From Eumeta japonica (taxonomy: Eukaryota; Arthropoda; Insecta; Lepidoptera; Psychidae): a DNA stretch of 64,000 nt. Within the stretch, counting starts at the first letter, position 1; every line of letters begins with the position of its first letter. Positions 22,525-34,815 of the stretch are shown one piece after another. A program made the translations under genes and the position numbers. The notes under the pieces were generated by a model. The model was not told the DNA's origin. It worked only from the letters and a program-made list of their open reading frames with translations, and ran no database searches. The DNA is taken from contig BGZK01000007.1 of the NCBI GenBank assembly GCA_005406025.1, positions 1,178,001 to 1,242,000 on the forward strand, given 5' to 3'.

Positions 22525-23420
22525 TCGGTCCGAGAGTACATGAACGTAAGTTTTGACATGACCGAAGTTTGTCATTTGGCCGAAATCAAAACCGAAGCTT
22601 AGAACTGTTACTATTTTTAAATGTTGCCCGGATAAACGAGAAATATTTATACATAGCATATAGAAGACATAGATCAAATAAAATTTCTAGCTCCTCAACT
22701 AGATCCAACAAATTCTATGATATCTGTTACTAATAATTTTTTTTTTTATCGTTCTTAATCTGAACTTAGTTTTGAACAATTTCAAATGCACATAAAGTTA
22801 TCTTTTATTTAAAATCCATCGATACAAATTTGAAATTCGTTATTAGTTATTAATTGTATTAATTATTGTATACATGAATTAATGCTTACTATTAATAATA
22901 GACATATTCTTTATTAAATTTCTATTTTTTGCTATCAATATCAATCTGTTCCTTATTCATAAAACGTATATTCATTTTATAGCATATAATGTGCTTTAAT
23001 ACAAATTATCCAATAATAAACAGTCAATACATGTAGTTGAGTTTATGCTATTTCTAGTAGTCTGTTTTAGCCAGTCACTTTCGTTTTGAGATCTGATATA
23101 AATTATTTATAATTTCTGTAAAGTATACACGCTAGCTAGCTTATTAAAACTAGTTGCTCTTTCAACTTCGACCTCTGAAATTAGATACTCGAATTTTTCA
23201 ATATCAGTTTTTATAACGTCAAGAAGCATTAAATAAGAACGTCCCTAATATATTCTCTACAGTTTAATCGACTTTCAAGATAGAGAATTGGCCTTCTTAT
23301 TTGTTTGGGAAAGCTATGTTCACATAGTTACCAGATCAGGTTTTTACACGATAAACGTGTTTTTATGTAAACACTTGGAGTTGGAAAAACCTGCCAAGGG
23401 CCACCACACAACGCGTTTGA
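22525..23420. other. AT-rich DNA, nothing recognised
   Basis: No reading frame, RNA gene or repeat signature. A CCGAAGTTTGTCATTTGGCCGAAA segment at about 22563-22586 may belong to the element that carries the preceding hairpin. Confidence 0.4.
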
Positions 23421-24160
23421 CGCTTATACATCTATATGTATTACCTTGCTCGTGATAAAATAAAAACCGAATTTTGATAATGGTATTTCATGAAGATACA
23501 GGAGTCGATACTAAGAGCATTATCAAATCAGAATCACAAATGCAACCGATGTCCACGTGGACCAAGCGCAGGCGTCTGCTAGCGAGTATGTGCGATCAAC
23601 GTCTGGGCATCTTATCTATTGTGATTTCTGAGGAAACAAGAAATAGAGGTCGCGCTTAAGGGCTCTCTCGGCCATGGTAGGTAGTCTGTTTGAGTGCAGC
23701 CAGCACGGAGCCTGACCCGACCGTTGTCACTTCCTTAATAGCGGCACTCTTCCTGCGGGAAGCCTTAATGTCTCTATTAAAATTAGACCCCCACTTAACG
23801 GGGGAGCTATCCCCGGCCATTCGTTTAGCGCTTCCTTCTAACGTAATTATTTGGAAGCTAAGGGATGATCCCTGAAGATCGTATCGAGTAACTACTAATT
23901 ATGTTGACAAAATCGATACTAGGTATATCGTTTCCGCGAGTCTGAAGACGGTGATTAATTTTAAGTTGAAAAAATTTAACCATTTGATCGATTTAATGCA
24001 TGACACTACTGTAGATATAGGACTTTTACTGTATGTGGTGTATTCTTATTGTGTATCGCCAGCTTCAACATCTAGTATGGATATAGATTTTTCTCCACCT
24101 GCGTTTTCTTATAAGTATTCTTTTCCCGTTTTTCTCACTTTCGTCTTATAAGAAATTCAA
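23421..24160 (+). other. GC-richer block of unknown origin, possibly decayed coding DNA
   Basis: Three plus-strand open frames of 60-66 codons follow each other (23474-23659, 23690-23875, 23951-24151). The first two are richer in GC and charged residues than random AT-rich DNA would give, and contain LREALMSLLKLDP and GELSPAIRLALPSN. I do not recognise any domain. This may be a broken transposon or gene fragment; chance is also possible. Confidence 0.25.
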
Positions 24161-26039
24161 CAATTTCACAGTACATTTCACTGTTAATAATACTTATTTT
24201 AAAAAATAGACATTAAACTTTAATTTCACTTTAGAAAATATATACCTTATCTCTTTTTTCTTTTATATCTCATAGATAGAAAGTGACTCGTATAAAAGTC
24301 TCATAAATATTGGCCTTGAAGTCGTGAAATGGTCGTCCAAAGGAAAACAACAGCTGCCCAACTTTATGACAAAGATAAGTTTATGAAACCTCTCGTATAT
24401 GTTACTATAGGATATATTCTTATTATATTTTAAAAGTATCTTGTCGATTGTTTTATAGAAGTCATTGAGAAATTTCGCTCGGAGATGCAGACGAAAATTC
24501 TATAAATATTTATATTGATGGGTGTCAAACATCTCATGTAGAATGAAAGTGCTGACTGTTTCTTGGCTGTCTTGCACTGTATACTACTGAATTCAAATCA
24601 CGGTACTTGATATTAACTGTGACGTCTATTTTATATTAAATCAAATACAAACTAAAAGTATTCTACTCTCATATGAATAAGTCTCGTTGAATAACTGCTT
24701 TGTAATCAACAAAAACGTACAAATCGTCCTCTTGACGAATAGTTTTAAAACTGAAAATCGAATTAGGGCTCGGGTCTTTGACAGACGACACGTCGCCAAG
24801 TGGTCACGGAAATCCAATTATTTCGGGGAATAGGGGCTTTCATTAACTTTGATTTAACTGGTCCGAATCGCACCCAATATCAACATTTGGATAGCTTAAC
24901 GTGGAGAGCTTTCGTAATTAAGTGATCGATACTTTAGGGAAGTTCACTCTAATAGTAACTAAGTAGGTACCTACTGTCACGTTCATGTTCTACCAGCTGT
25001 ATTACAACTTAACGCATTGTACTATACCAATTTATTTTTGTTCTTAATTTGAACAACTACTTCAATTGATTTTTTTGGATTGTATTCTTACCTTAGAAAA
25101 AATACTTTGATTTGTATTTTTTCTTTAGAAAGAATGTCAATCAAAGGAATCACTTGTAATGTCTATCTAAAAAAATCCTCACTATCTGATTTTTCAATAA
25201 AGTTGTAAATTGATAAACTGGCATATTCGCTCGCCATTTATTATGTAGTGTGTCTTTGTCTTCGTTTGACTTTAATTTGACTTATCTTCTTTTGCCTGAA
25301 TCACCTCTCTTCTCTGGATCTTGTCTGAACTCTTCTGTATTTATCTTCCCCTTAATCGTTTTCCTTCCTTCACTGAACAGTGCTTGTATTTTTAATTTCG
25401 TCATTTATGCGTTTTTTTTTTCTCTATTTTGACTATAAAATAATTTACTAGAAAAGAAAACAGCTTATAATCATAATGTGCAATTGTTACAAAAAAAAAT
25501 GTTATCAATAATTAAGCTCATAAGGCGTTTAATACCAACGCAAATCCTAATCAACAGTTGTAATAAAGTTCCACCCTAAGTGAAGACTTAAACGTAAATT
25601 TTGAGAACTTAAAATTTAATTTTCCAATCGGTTAAGTATCTAGTAATTAATCATACAAATCAAGTAGTTTAAATTTTCTTATACATATTGCTTTTTCATA
25701 AGGCAGGACAAGTAAATTATACCTTTTCAAATGCCTCATAATGCATTATTTTAATCTAAATTTCATGTTTAGATATCATAGTTTACCAAAAAAAGTTGTG
25801 ACTCCATATCTTGAAGTCTAAAAAAGAATCATTGTATTGATTAAATCTTTTCTAGAGAGCTTAATAATAATATTGATATAGATTTCGCACGTTTATTTAA
25901 ATTTATAATGTGCAACAAACGATTATTTTCTACTGTTTTTATTGTTTTGAAAATTATTTTTAGAATATTTCTTTACGTTTTATTGTGATGGATACTTTTC
26001 ATTGTATAAAGTCTTTAGATCGTAAACATCGTATGTTTG
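24161..26039. other. AT-rich DNA, no gene recognised
   Basis: Contains AGTAGGTACCTACT (24962-24975), a perfect 14-base palindrome of a kind frequent in lepidopteran DNA. A small GC-richer patch lies at about 24770-24900. The 60-codon frame at 25250-25432 is low-complexity and not supported. Confidence 0.4.
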
Positions 26040-26520
26040 ATCATACAACCCGCACTCCCGTTATTAGACCGACGCGACCTTTTACCAACTTAATAGCAAT
26101 CGAAAAGGAATGAAACATAATCAGCAAAGCCGAAACTTTTGGGACCAAATCGAATTTATGTACCGCGGGCTTCAACAAACGAAATTTCACGATATGTTGA
26201 CGCACAAACGGATTGCTTTGTGGGGAAGTTAAACCTCGCACTAAACGGTCTAGTTTGTCTCGAATGTTGAAACATCGTCAACGAGAGGCTGCCCTATCTA
26301 TGTGAGGACATTAAAGGACGCGCTTATAATATGATGAAAGCCGAAACAAACAGCACTTTTGTAATACGTCGGCGCGCATGCGTTATCACTAGCTTTTTTC
26401 GCGACTTCTTCAGAGAAGGTAGAGAATAACTCTCCCTTCGTAGTTTTCGTCGTTCCCGTACCAATCCCGTAACCAATCGATCTCGATTCCTACTCCGGTA
26501 AAGCAATTAATTAAAACACA
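26040..26520. promoter_or_regulatory. Moderately CpG-rich block
   Basis: GC-richer than its flanks (CGACGCGACC, GTCGGCGCGCATGCG, CGTCGTTCCCGTACC). The two minus-strand frames here (66 and 60 codons) are not recognisable. Candidate noncoding regulatory DNA by composition only. Confidence 0.2.
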
Positions 26521-27689
26521 TTCTAAACATTTTCCGACCAATAGCAACAGACGTATGCGACTCATTCGTGGTGGTGTTCCTCCATATCACGCGTTGCCTG
26601 TTTTAAATCATACGAGTTAACAATTTATTGAGACATTTATTGTTGGTAATGGAATGACAAAACAGTTTTAGCTCCATTGGTATACTGAATTTCAAGTGAG
26701 GAAGTCTGACTCCGACCTTAAGCGATTCAATTTAGTCATGAATTTATGGAGAGGCAAACGTCAATCACAATAGTCTCTTCATTCGAGATTATTTTAATGA
26801 TGACAGTCGAATAGTAACCACTTCAAAGAAACGAACACTTGATTAAATACAACTTAAGTATTATAATTTTTTTTTGTTGCATATTTTATATTCTTCAGGC
26901 AGGTTTATAGATATTAAATTAAATAGCCAAAAATTTTTAATCACAGTTTTATATTCTGACTTCTTTAATTGGACCTGTCTAATTTGAGAATTATCAAAAT
27001 CCATTTATTATTGCCCTCATCTCGCACTTGTTGAACATTGAAGGCCAAGGTCCGAAATCCTTGATCTTAAGTAAAATTAGTGGAGAGTGTTTACCAGCAA
27101 CGAGGCAACACAACTACTCCTACTAAAACTTCTATTCCCCATTTCTGATCCGATCATAGCTGAAATTTGTAGGCACGGCCAATTGGAGAACGTTCTATTT
27201 CGATTAAAAGGGGAATTATCGTAATTCCGTTCTCTGTTGAAAATTTATTTTGTGTTAGAAATTGACGACTTATACGTTCAATTTATAATTCAGTTGATAT
27301 TTACACAAGAGTGATGTAGAGCATCTATTTAAAAATAATCTTCCAAAACCTTTATAAACTGATACCGGAGAATTTTTTTTACCTGAATATATGATAAAAA
27401 TTAGACAATGATACAAGAGCATCTGTTTCCGATTGCAAAAAAAAATCTAATTAGGAAGTAAGTGGAGCTACAATCACTTTTTTCCGTAATTCATCAATTA
27501 AATTAAATTTCTTTTTTATTCATATGATAATAATACAAGGACAACATCAGTCCCATCGATTATATTTTGAGTTGACGACTTTATTTTTATAGTTCCAATA
27601 GACACCTCTGTATGATTGTATAAATTGTCCATACATAATGTCAGTCTTAATGTTCACTTTGTTTATCAAATAATCATACAAAAAAAAAA
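26521..27689. other. AT-rich DNA, nothing recognised
   Basis: No defensible gene or repeat up to the mariner relic. The final 100-150 bp may contain the 3' untranslated part and inverted end of that element, but I could not define its terminal repeat. Confidence 0.35.
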
Positions 27690-28430
27690 CTTAATATTTA
27701 AAGTATAGCCCATCGTATTCTATGGTCTTAACCCAACGTTGAGGAAATTCTCTGAGACCTTGGTAAAACCATTCCTTGGGTTTAGGTGCAAAGACTTCCC
27801 CACTGCATTTTCAACATCTCCTTTGGACTCAATTTTTTTTTTCCACGAAACAATTTCGCTATAGATCTAAATAAATAGGAGTCTGACGATACAAGGTCTG
27901 GGCTAAATGTGGTAGGAGTTCAATACCACCAAGTTCTTCGATTTTAACCTAGGTTTCTTTCGCATTGTGTGGTATAGCATTGTCATGTAAAAGCTCCCAT
28001 TTTCGATTTACTAAGCCTAAATACTTCTGCGACAAAACCTCATATATTCGTTATTTTATTATATATCTTGGCAGTAATAGTTTGACTATCTGGAATTATT
28101 ACAAAGCACACTAAACCTTCACAATTTCACCAGACAAATAACAAGACTTTTGGCTCGAATCGACCTCTTTTCACGACTGGTTCAAGTAATTGTCCTTTAT
28201 CTAATCATTGATTTTCCATATTTAAATTGTATAGGTAAATCCATTTTTCATTGCAAGTCGCAATAGGTTTAATAAAACTATCACGATTCATCAGGGCAAT
28301 TTGTACACTTCTACTCCACATTTCGCTTGAATCTCGTTTAATTTGTGAGCTACTACTATTCGACTATTTTTATGGGGCGTATTAAAATCATTGGGTAAAT
28401 GACTTTAATTGGCGATGTTAGGTATCTTTA
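27690..28430 (-). mobile_element. Mariner transposase relic, lineage 1
   Basis: Read on the minus strand across several frames: IATCNEKWIYLYNLNMENQ near 28240, PKVLLFVW and IIPDSQTITAKIYNK (about 28050-28140), ELLHDNAIPHNAKE near 27990, and the C-terminal WVKTIEYDGLYF near 27700. These match the D,D34D transposase order of mariner elements. The first catalytic aspartate of the CDEKW-type motif is replaced by asparagine (codon 28250-28252), while the HDN aspartate is kept. Multiple frameshifts and stops show it is dead. The N-terminal DNA-binding region is not clear. Confidence 0.85.
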
Positions 28431-31319
28431 AGAGCTCAAAGGGAGCCCGATAATCGGCGAGTACTCGTAGTAAGTTGTTTTTTATACTGCTTTCTTGGCA
28501 GACCCAGTATATCATATTAGTGGGCGACCAGAGCGCGAATAGTCTACCAGCGTCTCCACTATACCAACCAACACTAAACCAACCGCATGCTGGTTGTTCA
28601 TTAAATGTATCTTCTCCTTCAATTTCACATATTTTCCTCGCTGCCGCAGCTGTTTTAAGATTTTCCTTCTAATTATGTCTTAACTATATACGAGTTTCAT
28701 ATCTATCGCGTCCCATACGTTTTATTATCCAAACATCTTGTCTCATCTATTAACACGGGCAGTATGAATAAAATAAAGTGAAACAGTTTCGATCTTCACA
28801 GAAATAGGGATTTGTAAAAAATTATGGCATGTATAAAAGAAGCGTACGAATTTCAGTCAAGAAAACCGACATCACTTATGAGACACTCTCATTACTTGTC
28901 GTACGAAAACGCATTATCTACAAATGTAAATTTTATTTCCTTGGTGGAATTCATGAAAAAGACGTACCGTTTGTAGCCGCGTCTACCGCCTGCGCGGATT
29001 TCACCGACTTTTTTTTTCCCGCATTCTCCGGAACGGAGTCCGTCAGGCCTCAGAAATCCTACGAAGTCGGCAGCTATTCATTTTTTTGTGTTCTTTTACT
29101 CCCGTCATTCTGTTTGGAAAAGCCGCAACCTTCTTCACGAATTAGCTTTAAGTAATAAGTTTTCACTATCGAACGACAGCTTTAAGTTTTATTCGTAACG
29201 TAAAGTTGCTGTTATATACAGTTTTAATGTACGATTTGATTAACTATAATGCATTCGGAACTGCAAGCACCGACGACCGAAGATCTGTTTTTAGCCAATG
29301 ATGTAATGTATCGAAATGAGATAGATACATTACAACAAACACTGACAGTGCGGATTCAAAATTAGGGCGATTGTCTTAATTTTCGTTTAGTGACTTAAGG
29401 ATTGAGTGCGAACTTGTACGTTGGTCTAATTACGAAAATTAATTCGAAAATTCGGTAAAAATGCCTTTTTGAGTTTTTCGAAAATGCGGAACTAATTCAG
29501 CAAACGTGATGGATACGGAATACACCTCCTTTCATCTACAAGTATTGTAAATATCAACTCATTTGCAAAATTTTTAAAATTGTTTTAAATTAACAAAGGC
29601 ACTGCTCCTGCGCATGAGTGAATTGCATTGTCTTATTCTACGCGAGTGGCACTGAGAAGACAGGATTAATAGCAGCCGACGGCGATGCCCGTCCGGTTGC
29701 CTGAGTAAGACGGACATTAACTGGAACATTTGAATGTCAATTGAATTTTTATTTTTTTATTAATTTATTTTTTTACATTTATAATACACACTTTTTACTC
29801 ATCATTTTATAATCATAATCTGATAATTTATTATTTACACTGTAAATACTATTTTGTTGTTTTTTGTTGTGTATTAAAAAAAAAAAACGGCTGAATCTCA
29901 TATACGTGCCATAGTATAAACAAATGTGTCGCTAAAATTACGCAAATTAAAATTATTCAGAATGTATAGTCTGATTATTTATGAGATATTATTTTTTTGT
30001 AGATACACAAAAAAAAAACTACATCTCATAAATAATTCATTTATTTATAACAATTAGTTAAACAGTGGAAGTAAAAAATTAAAAAAAATATTTTCACACT
30101 GTTTTTAACAATAAAAAACGAAATAATTGCGACATTAAAAAAGAATAATTACTTTTTCATTTTTGCATTCAATTGTTAATAAAAAAGTGGAAAATTATTT
30201 TTTTTTAGTTACTCCAACTAGAATCTACGCTATAGCTATCTAATAATAGACTCAAAAAGTGAAAAAAATCTCCGACTTGTAATTTAACAATTATCCAGAT
30301 TTTTATGGAATGTAAATCGTTTAGAATTTCTTTAATTAACAATATCATAAATAATTGAAAACATATCGAAAATGAAATTTATCCCTCGGATTATTGTTCT
30401 TTCATGCTCCCATATTTTTTCATTTCTTAATATTCATATTTAGATAGTCAAACAATTATTTTTTTGTTGACGTGTAAAGAATATGAAGCGCACGCGGCCA
30501 CTGCGCCACCCGGTTTTTGCCCTATTTTCACTGCGCTCTTAAGGAAATTTTTGTTTTAAGAAATTTTCTCCTTTTTTAGGATCTCTTTTTCAATTTTGAA
30601 TATATCAAATCAGATTTTAAGATACTCACTAAAAACAAAACCTCTCTTTTTTAATTTCATAACTTTTTCAATTGTTTCAAGCGGGCTTTGGTGATTTTCA
30701 AAAAATTTCTAGATATTATTCCGATTGAATAACACCTCAATTACAATTTTCGTAGAAAAATAACCGAAAAAGTGGAAAATGGCACTTGTGGACCAGACTA
30801 ATAGCGCTCGCACTGAGTTGTGATCTTTCAGCTTTTTCGCCGCAGATACTTAAACATTATTGGAATATTGACGGCGCGTCGATGCTTTGAAATGGCATTT
30901 AATGTGACTGCAACCCGTCTATTAATAATAAGCCACTGAATCAGGCTCATCGCTGGCTTGAGGGGGTTGGGGAAACGCGAGGGCCGGAGGATGAGTACCG
31001 TCATTCGAATCAAGCCCTAGTCGAAGCACGCCTTGTACTTATTTTCATAATCACTCTAAATTTGCGATGTTTATAATCAGAAAAATAACCGTTTTAATGT
31101 ACACAATACCGAAAATTTTTTGGACCTGGGATATGACGTTCATAATATTATGTCGAAATCGCACAAATCCAGCCTAATGCTGAAGAAATCGTGTAATACA
31201 TATGGGTACTTCATCCGGGCGTTGGAGAAATAAGCACACTGATATGTTACGCAAGTTAGTGATACTGCTTATCATTGTTTATTCATAAAATTTGGAATGC
31301 AACGATATTTTGATATCTA
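28431..31319. other. AT-rich DNA; minor structures only
   Basis: No gene recognised. A CpG-rich patch lies at about 28960-29150, overlapping an unrecognised 108-codon frame (28829-29155). An inverted pair ATTATTTATGAGAT (29974) and ATCTCATAAATAAT (30023-30036) could form a hairpin. A tRNA-A-box-like stretch, TGGCGCAGTGG, occurs on the minus strand near 30500 without a B box. A GC-richer spot lies at about 30880-31020. Confidence 0.4.
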
Positions 31320-31480
31320 AAATAATAGAGAGATCATGTTCTCGTCCGGCGCGTAGTCGACGACAGACCGCTAAGTAGTGGCCACAAGATCACGCGGTGT
31401 GTGCACGATCGTAAGACAACGCATGCGCCGCGCAGGGAGCGAGACACCGCGGCTGACTTTTAATTTAGGAATTGCCTGCT
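31320..31480. promoter_or_regulatory. CpG-rich block
   Basis: CGTCCGGCGCGTAGTCGACG, CGCATGCGCCGCGCAGGGAG and GACACCGCGG occur in about 160 bp inside AT-rich DNA, with no open frame. Candidate regulatory element or transcription start region. Confidence 0.25.
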
Positions 31481-34400
31481 GCGAAGAAATAGTAACGTGA
31501 ACGCCACACACATATAAAAGAAAAACAATCCATTTGAGAATCTTCTTTCTTTATATTGGTTCAGGAACTGATATGTGTTAGGTCTTAATAAACGCAGTGC
31601 TGAGACACCATCCCACATTTTTTTTTTTTATTTCAGATTGACAGGCTGGGATCTTAAGCCGACACACTAGCGTATTGCGGGTTGGAAACTGCTAACGACT
31701 GATGTCACCGATGTGATTACAAAGTCCTTAGCCTACAACTTAATGTGCCTTCGGAGGCACGAAACTTATGACTTTAATGTGACTTAATTGAAAACCTATG
31801 GGTAATTCCGTCCATGGTCAAGATTGAATCGGTACATTTTCGTTTGGAGGCAATGTTTTTAACCACCTAAAAACGTACACCAATATTCTGTTTGTATGAA
31901 ACACGTAAATATTATCGTAATAAAAAAAATGTCGGTCAACGAAATAGTCTGACAACATGTTGTGTATATGTCAAAACAGCAAAAGAGGGTGAATGCTACA
32001 TGAAAACTAAGAAGCGATGATGATGGAATTTGAATTAATTGTTATATAATACAATAATAATTATATCAAACAGTAGTCTCGGCCGAGTGGTGCTGCACTG
32101 CACTCCATTCCGAAAGTACATACCGCCTTCGAAACTTAACAATGGGCAAGTAGAACGACAAATTCAAGGCGGACTGATTATTGGGGTCGCATAAACTTAA
32201 CACGTAAACCTTACAGATTTAATATATTGTTAAATGGGCGCAAAACTTCAGTTAGTATCAATTAACAATAGTAATAAATGTAAATTGTTTATGTTTAATT
32301 TTCTTTTTGTTTTTCTGCAAGACAAACAATTTAGGTTCAAACGAACACTCAAATACACGTAATTATTAATTATAAACGCAAATATTCCTTTGCACAATTA
32401 TTTTTTTACTAAGTGAACCATAATACCTACACTTGAAATAAATATAAAACAAAAACGCACGATTGACGCTTTGCTGAAGTCAAGGATATTTTTTAGAAAA
32501 ACGCCAATTTACATTTTATTCTCAGCCTTGTACCTAATTAATTTTATTTGCGTTTTACGATATCATAAGAACTTACAATTTTAATAATCCTCTACAAGTC
32601 CGTTATTGCCGAATAAACGTTTGAGATGTATCTTCACAGAAATTAAACTTTATGTGCGATTAAATTGCATTTACGGTATTTTTTTTTTTTTTTGGGGTAA
32701 AGATAGATTTTTACGTTTCATCTTCAAACATGTATTTTAATATCACGTCTTTTTCGTTACCTATAAAATATAAATTTATGATAAAATGGAAGTAAGCATT
32801 GTCTGAATGTAATATTCATTCATGTACATAATGTCATATAATAATCATTCGTGTAATATTTACGATTTCTTTTAATGACTGCATGATGGTAGCAGGTAGC
32901 GTATTAATAGAAAATTTTTCGCACATTCAATGAAATTGTTTTTGGAATCGGAGTTTAAAAATGATTGGTAAAATCTATATATTAAAAACCAAATGTATTT
33001 ATATTTTTGATATATCTAGTTTCATTTATTTTATTCATTGCAGCTATCCTGAAAAGTCTTTATTTTCTTGGAAACCTAATGACCTATTATCGGTTTGTAA
33101 ACATACGACGGAAAAAACAAAGTATAATCAGTTTATTCAGTATTAATAATTTACTTATCATTAACCCTCCAATTTAACAATACAACAAGTACCAACATGC
33201 CTCTTCTGTTGTAACAACGAAATGTAATTACGTATAATGTATTATACATGGTTATTTGAGCCCCTTTATATAGCACACTATTTATTATAATAATATTGTA
33301 GCACAGACGTACCCCTCGTCGGGTTTCGGTACTCAGCATCGAAATTAAACCTTCAGCAGCGACAAGACTATGTTTATTCGATCAGTTTCGCAATTATCTG
33401 TTCGCGTCTTTTCAAGGAATACACCATTGCATTAATTTACATTAAACCCTCTCTCGTTTTTATTACTATCGAGGTCTATACACAAGGGCCGGAGCCCTAA
33501 GCAACTCCTTTTTCTAACTTCCGAATTTTGTTTTTCGCCCCAACTAACCTAGTATTTTAAAATTCAAATAATGAGTAGAACCTACGTTGGCGGAACAGCA
33601 TAGAGACCGGATGCCTCACGTGCCACATACATAACTCAGTTATTACAGTATACACCGCATGATGCAGAGTCGTGACGTGATCGTATGATGCGATCGCTTA
33701 ACGCTCATCCTTTACGCTTTCGCCATTTCATTCCCTATCTCGACAACGTCGTTAAGAAACTTGACTTCAACATTGGAACATATTTATTCCATTAAAGCCG
33801 GTAACACTGATGTAGTCCACGCGTACTTCTTTTTGATGAGGAACACGAGAAATGCTTTCATTATTACTGTATCTTGTTAAGGACAGAACATACGACAGTG
33901 CTGCCACTTTAATTTATTTCAATTCATAATTTTATAACATTATAATAATAATAGTATATAATAATCACAATTTTCATTTTATATTGCATTAAATATTTAT
34001 AAATGACATATATGAACGAAATATAAACTAAATAACTATTAAAATTTTCAGGTTGACGTGGATACAAATTGGTACGTATTGACTAATATTGTAATATAAA
34101 AGATAGTCTATTGAATATTAGTTTTTTCACACGTGCAAATTATAACTTACGCGTTCTCTACAAAGTGAGAAGGGCAGAAGGCCCATTGTTATTGTAAGAT
34201 AAATCTTGTGCGGTTTATCGTATCTTTGTCTTTCGTTTTCCTATTTATTAGCTTGTTTACTCATTTTACATCCCTTTCTAATGTAAAGCTATTCTGTTAC
34301 ACATCACTGAATATAAAATATTTTACTACGCGATTTTTTTACACAAAATGACAGAACTTTAAATATTATAAATGTTTTAATATGAGTTTGTGTATGTAAA

Positions 34401-34815
34401 AATTACAAAAGAAAAACACATTTTGATTTCGGGAATAATATAAAATCAAATTTTTACCACCTCAGTTGATAATATGCGTACGAACTTGCACAATTTATAG
34501 ATTCTAATTTTCAAGAATTGTTTTACCGTAGAAATCCGTCATTTTACTGAAGAAATTTATAAGAATGATTTATTGTTACGAAGGACCACAGTAACGTTTT
34601 TCCTTCCTAGAATACTAAATGAGGCTTGCCCGGGCTGTATCAATACAGAGAATAACTCCACTCAAATAATTACGTGAATACCGAGGAATTCATTTTCACT
34701 TCGTTATAATGAATTGATCACATCTGTTTTTCTTTGTAGCGATACCTCCTTTTGTTACAAAACAATATTTAACGTAAATCGAATAAACGTAACACACTTA
34801 ATAAACATAATAATA
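31481..34815. other. AT-rich DNA, no gene recognised
   Basis: A T-run followed by TTTATTTCAGATTGACAGG (about 31620) looks like a splice acceptor. The following 160 bp, with GGGATCTTAAGCCGACACAC and GTGCCTTCGGAGGCACGAA (a local hairpin), read more like a decayed dispersed repeat than an exon. GTCTCGGCCGAGTGGTGCTG near 32076 resembles a tRNA D-arm, but no complete tRNA can be folded. Other frames here are unsupported. Confidence 0.35.

Noticed and set aside
28829..29155. Plus frame of 108 codons as a gene
   Set aside because: Non-ATG-supported and without domain; the second half lies in CpG-rich DNA that suppresses stops.
30472..30535. Minus-strand TGGCGCAGTGG as a tRNA or SINE
   Set aside because: A-box-like word only; no B box or cloverleaf at the right distance.
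32076..32110. TCGGCCGAGTGGTGCTG as part of a tRNA-Leu or tRNA-Ser
   Set aside because: Only the D-arm word matches; acceptor and T arms cannot be paired.
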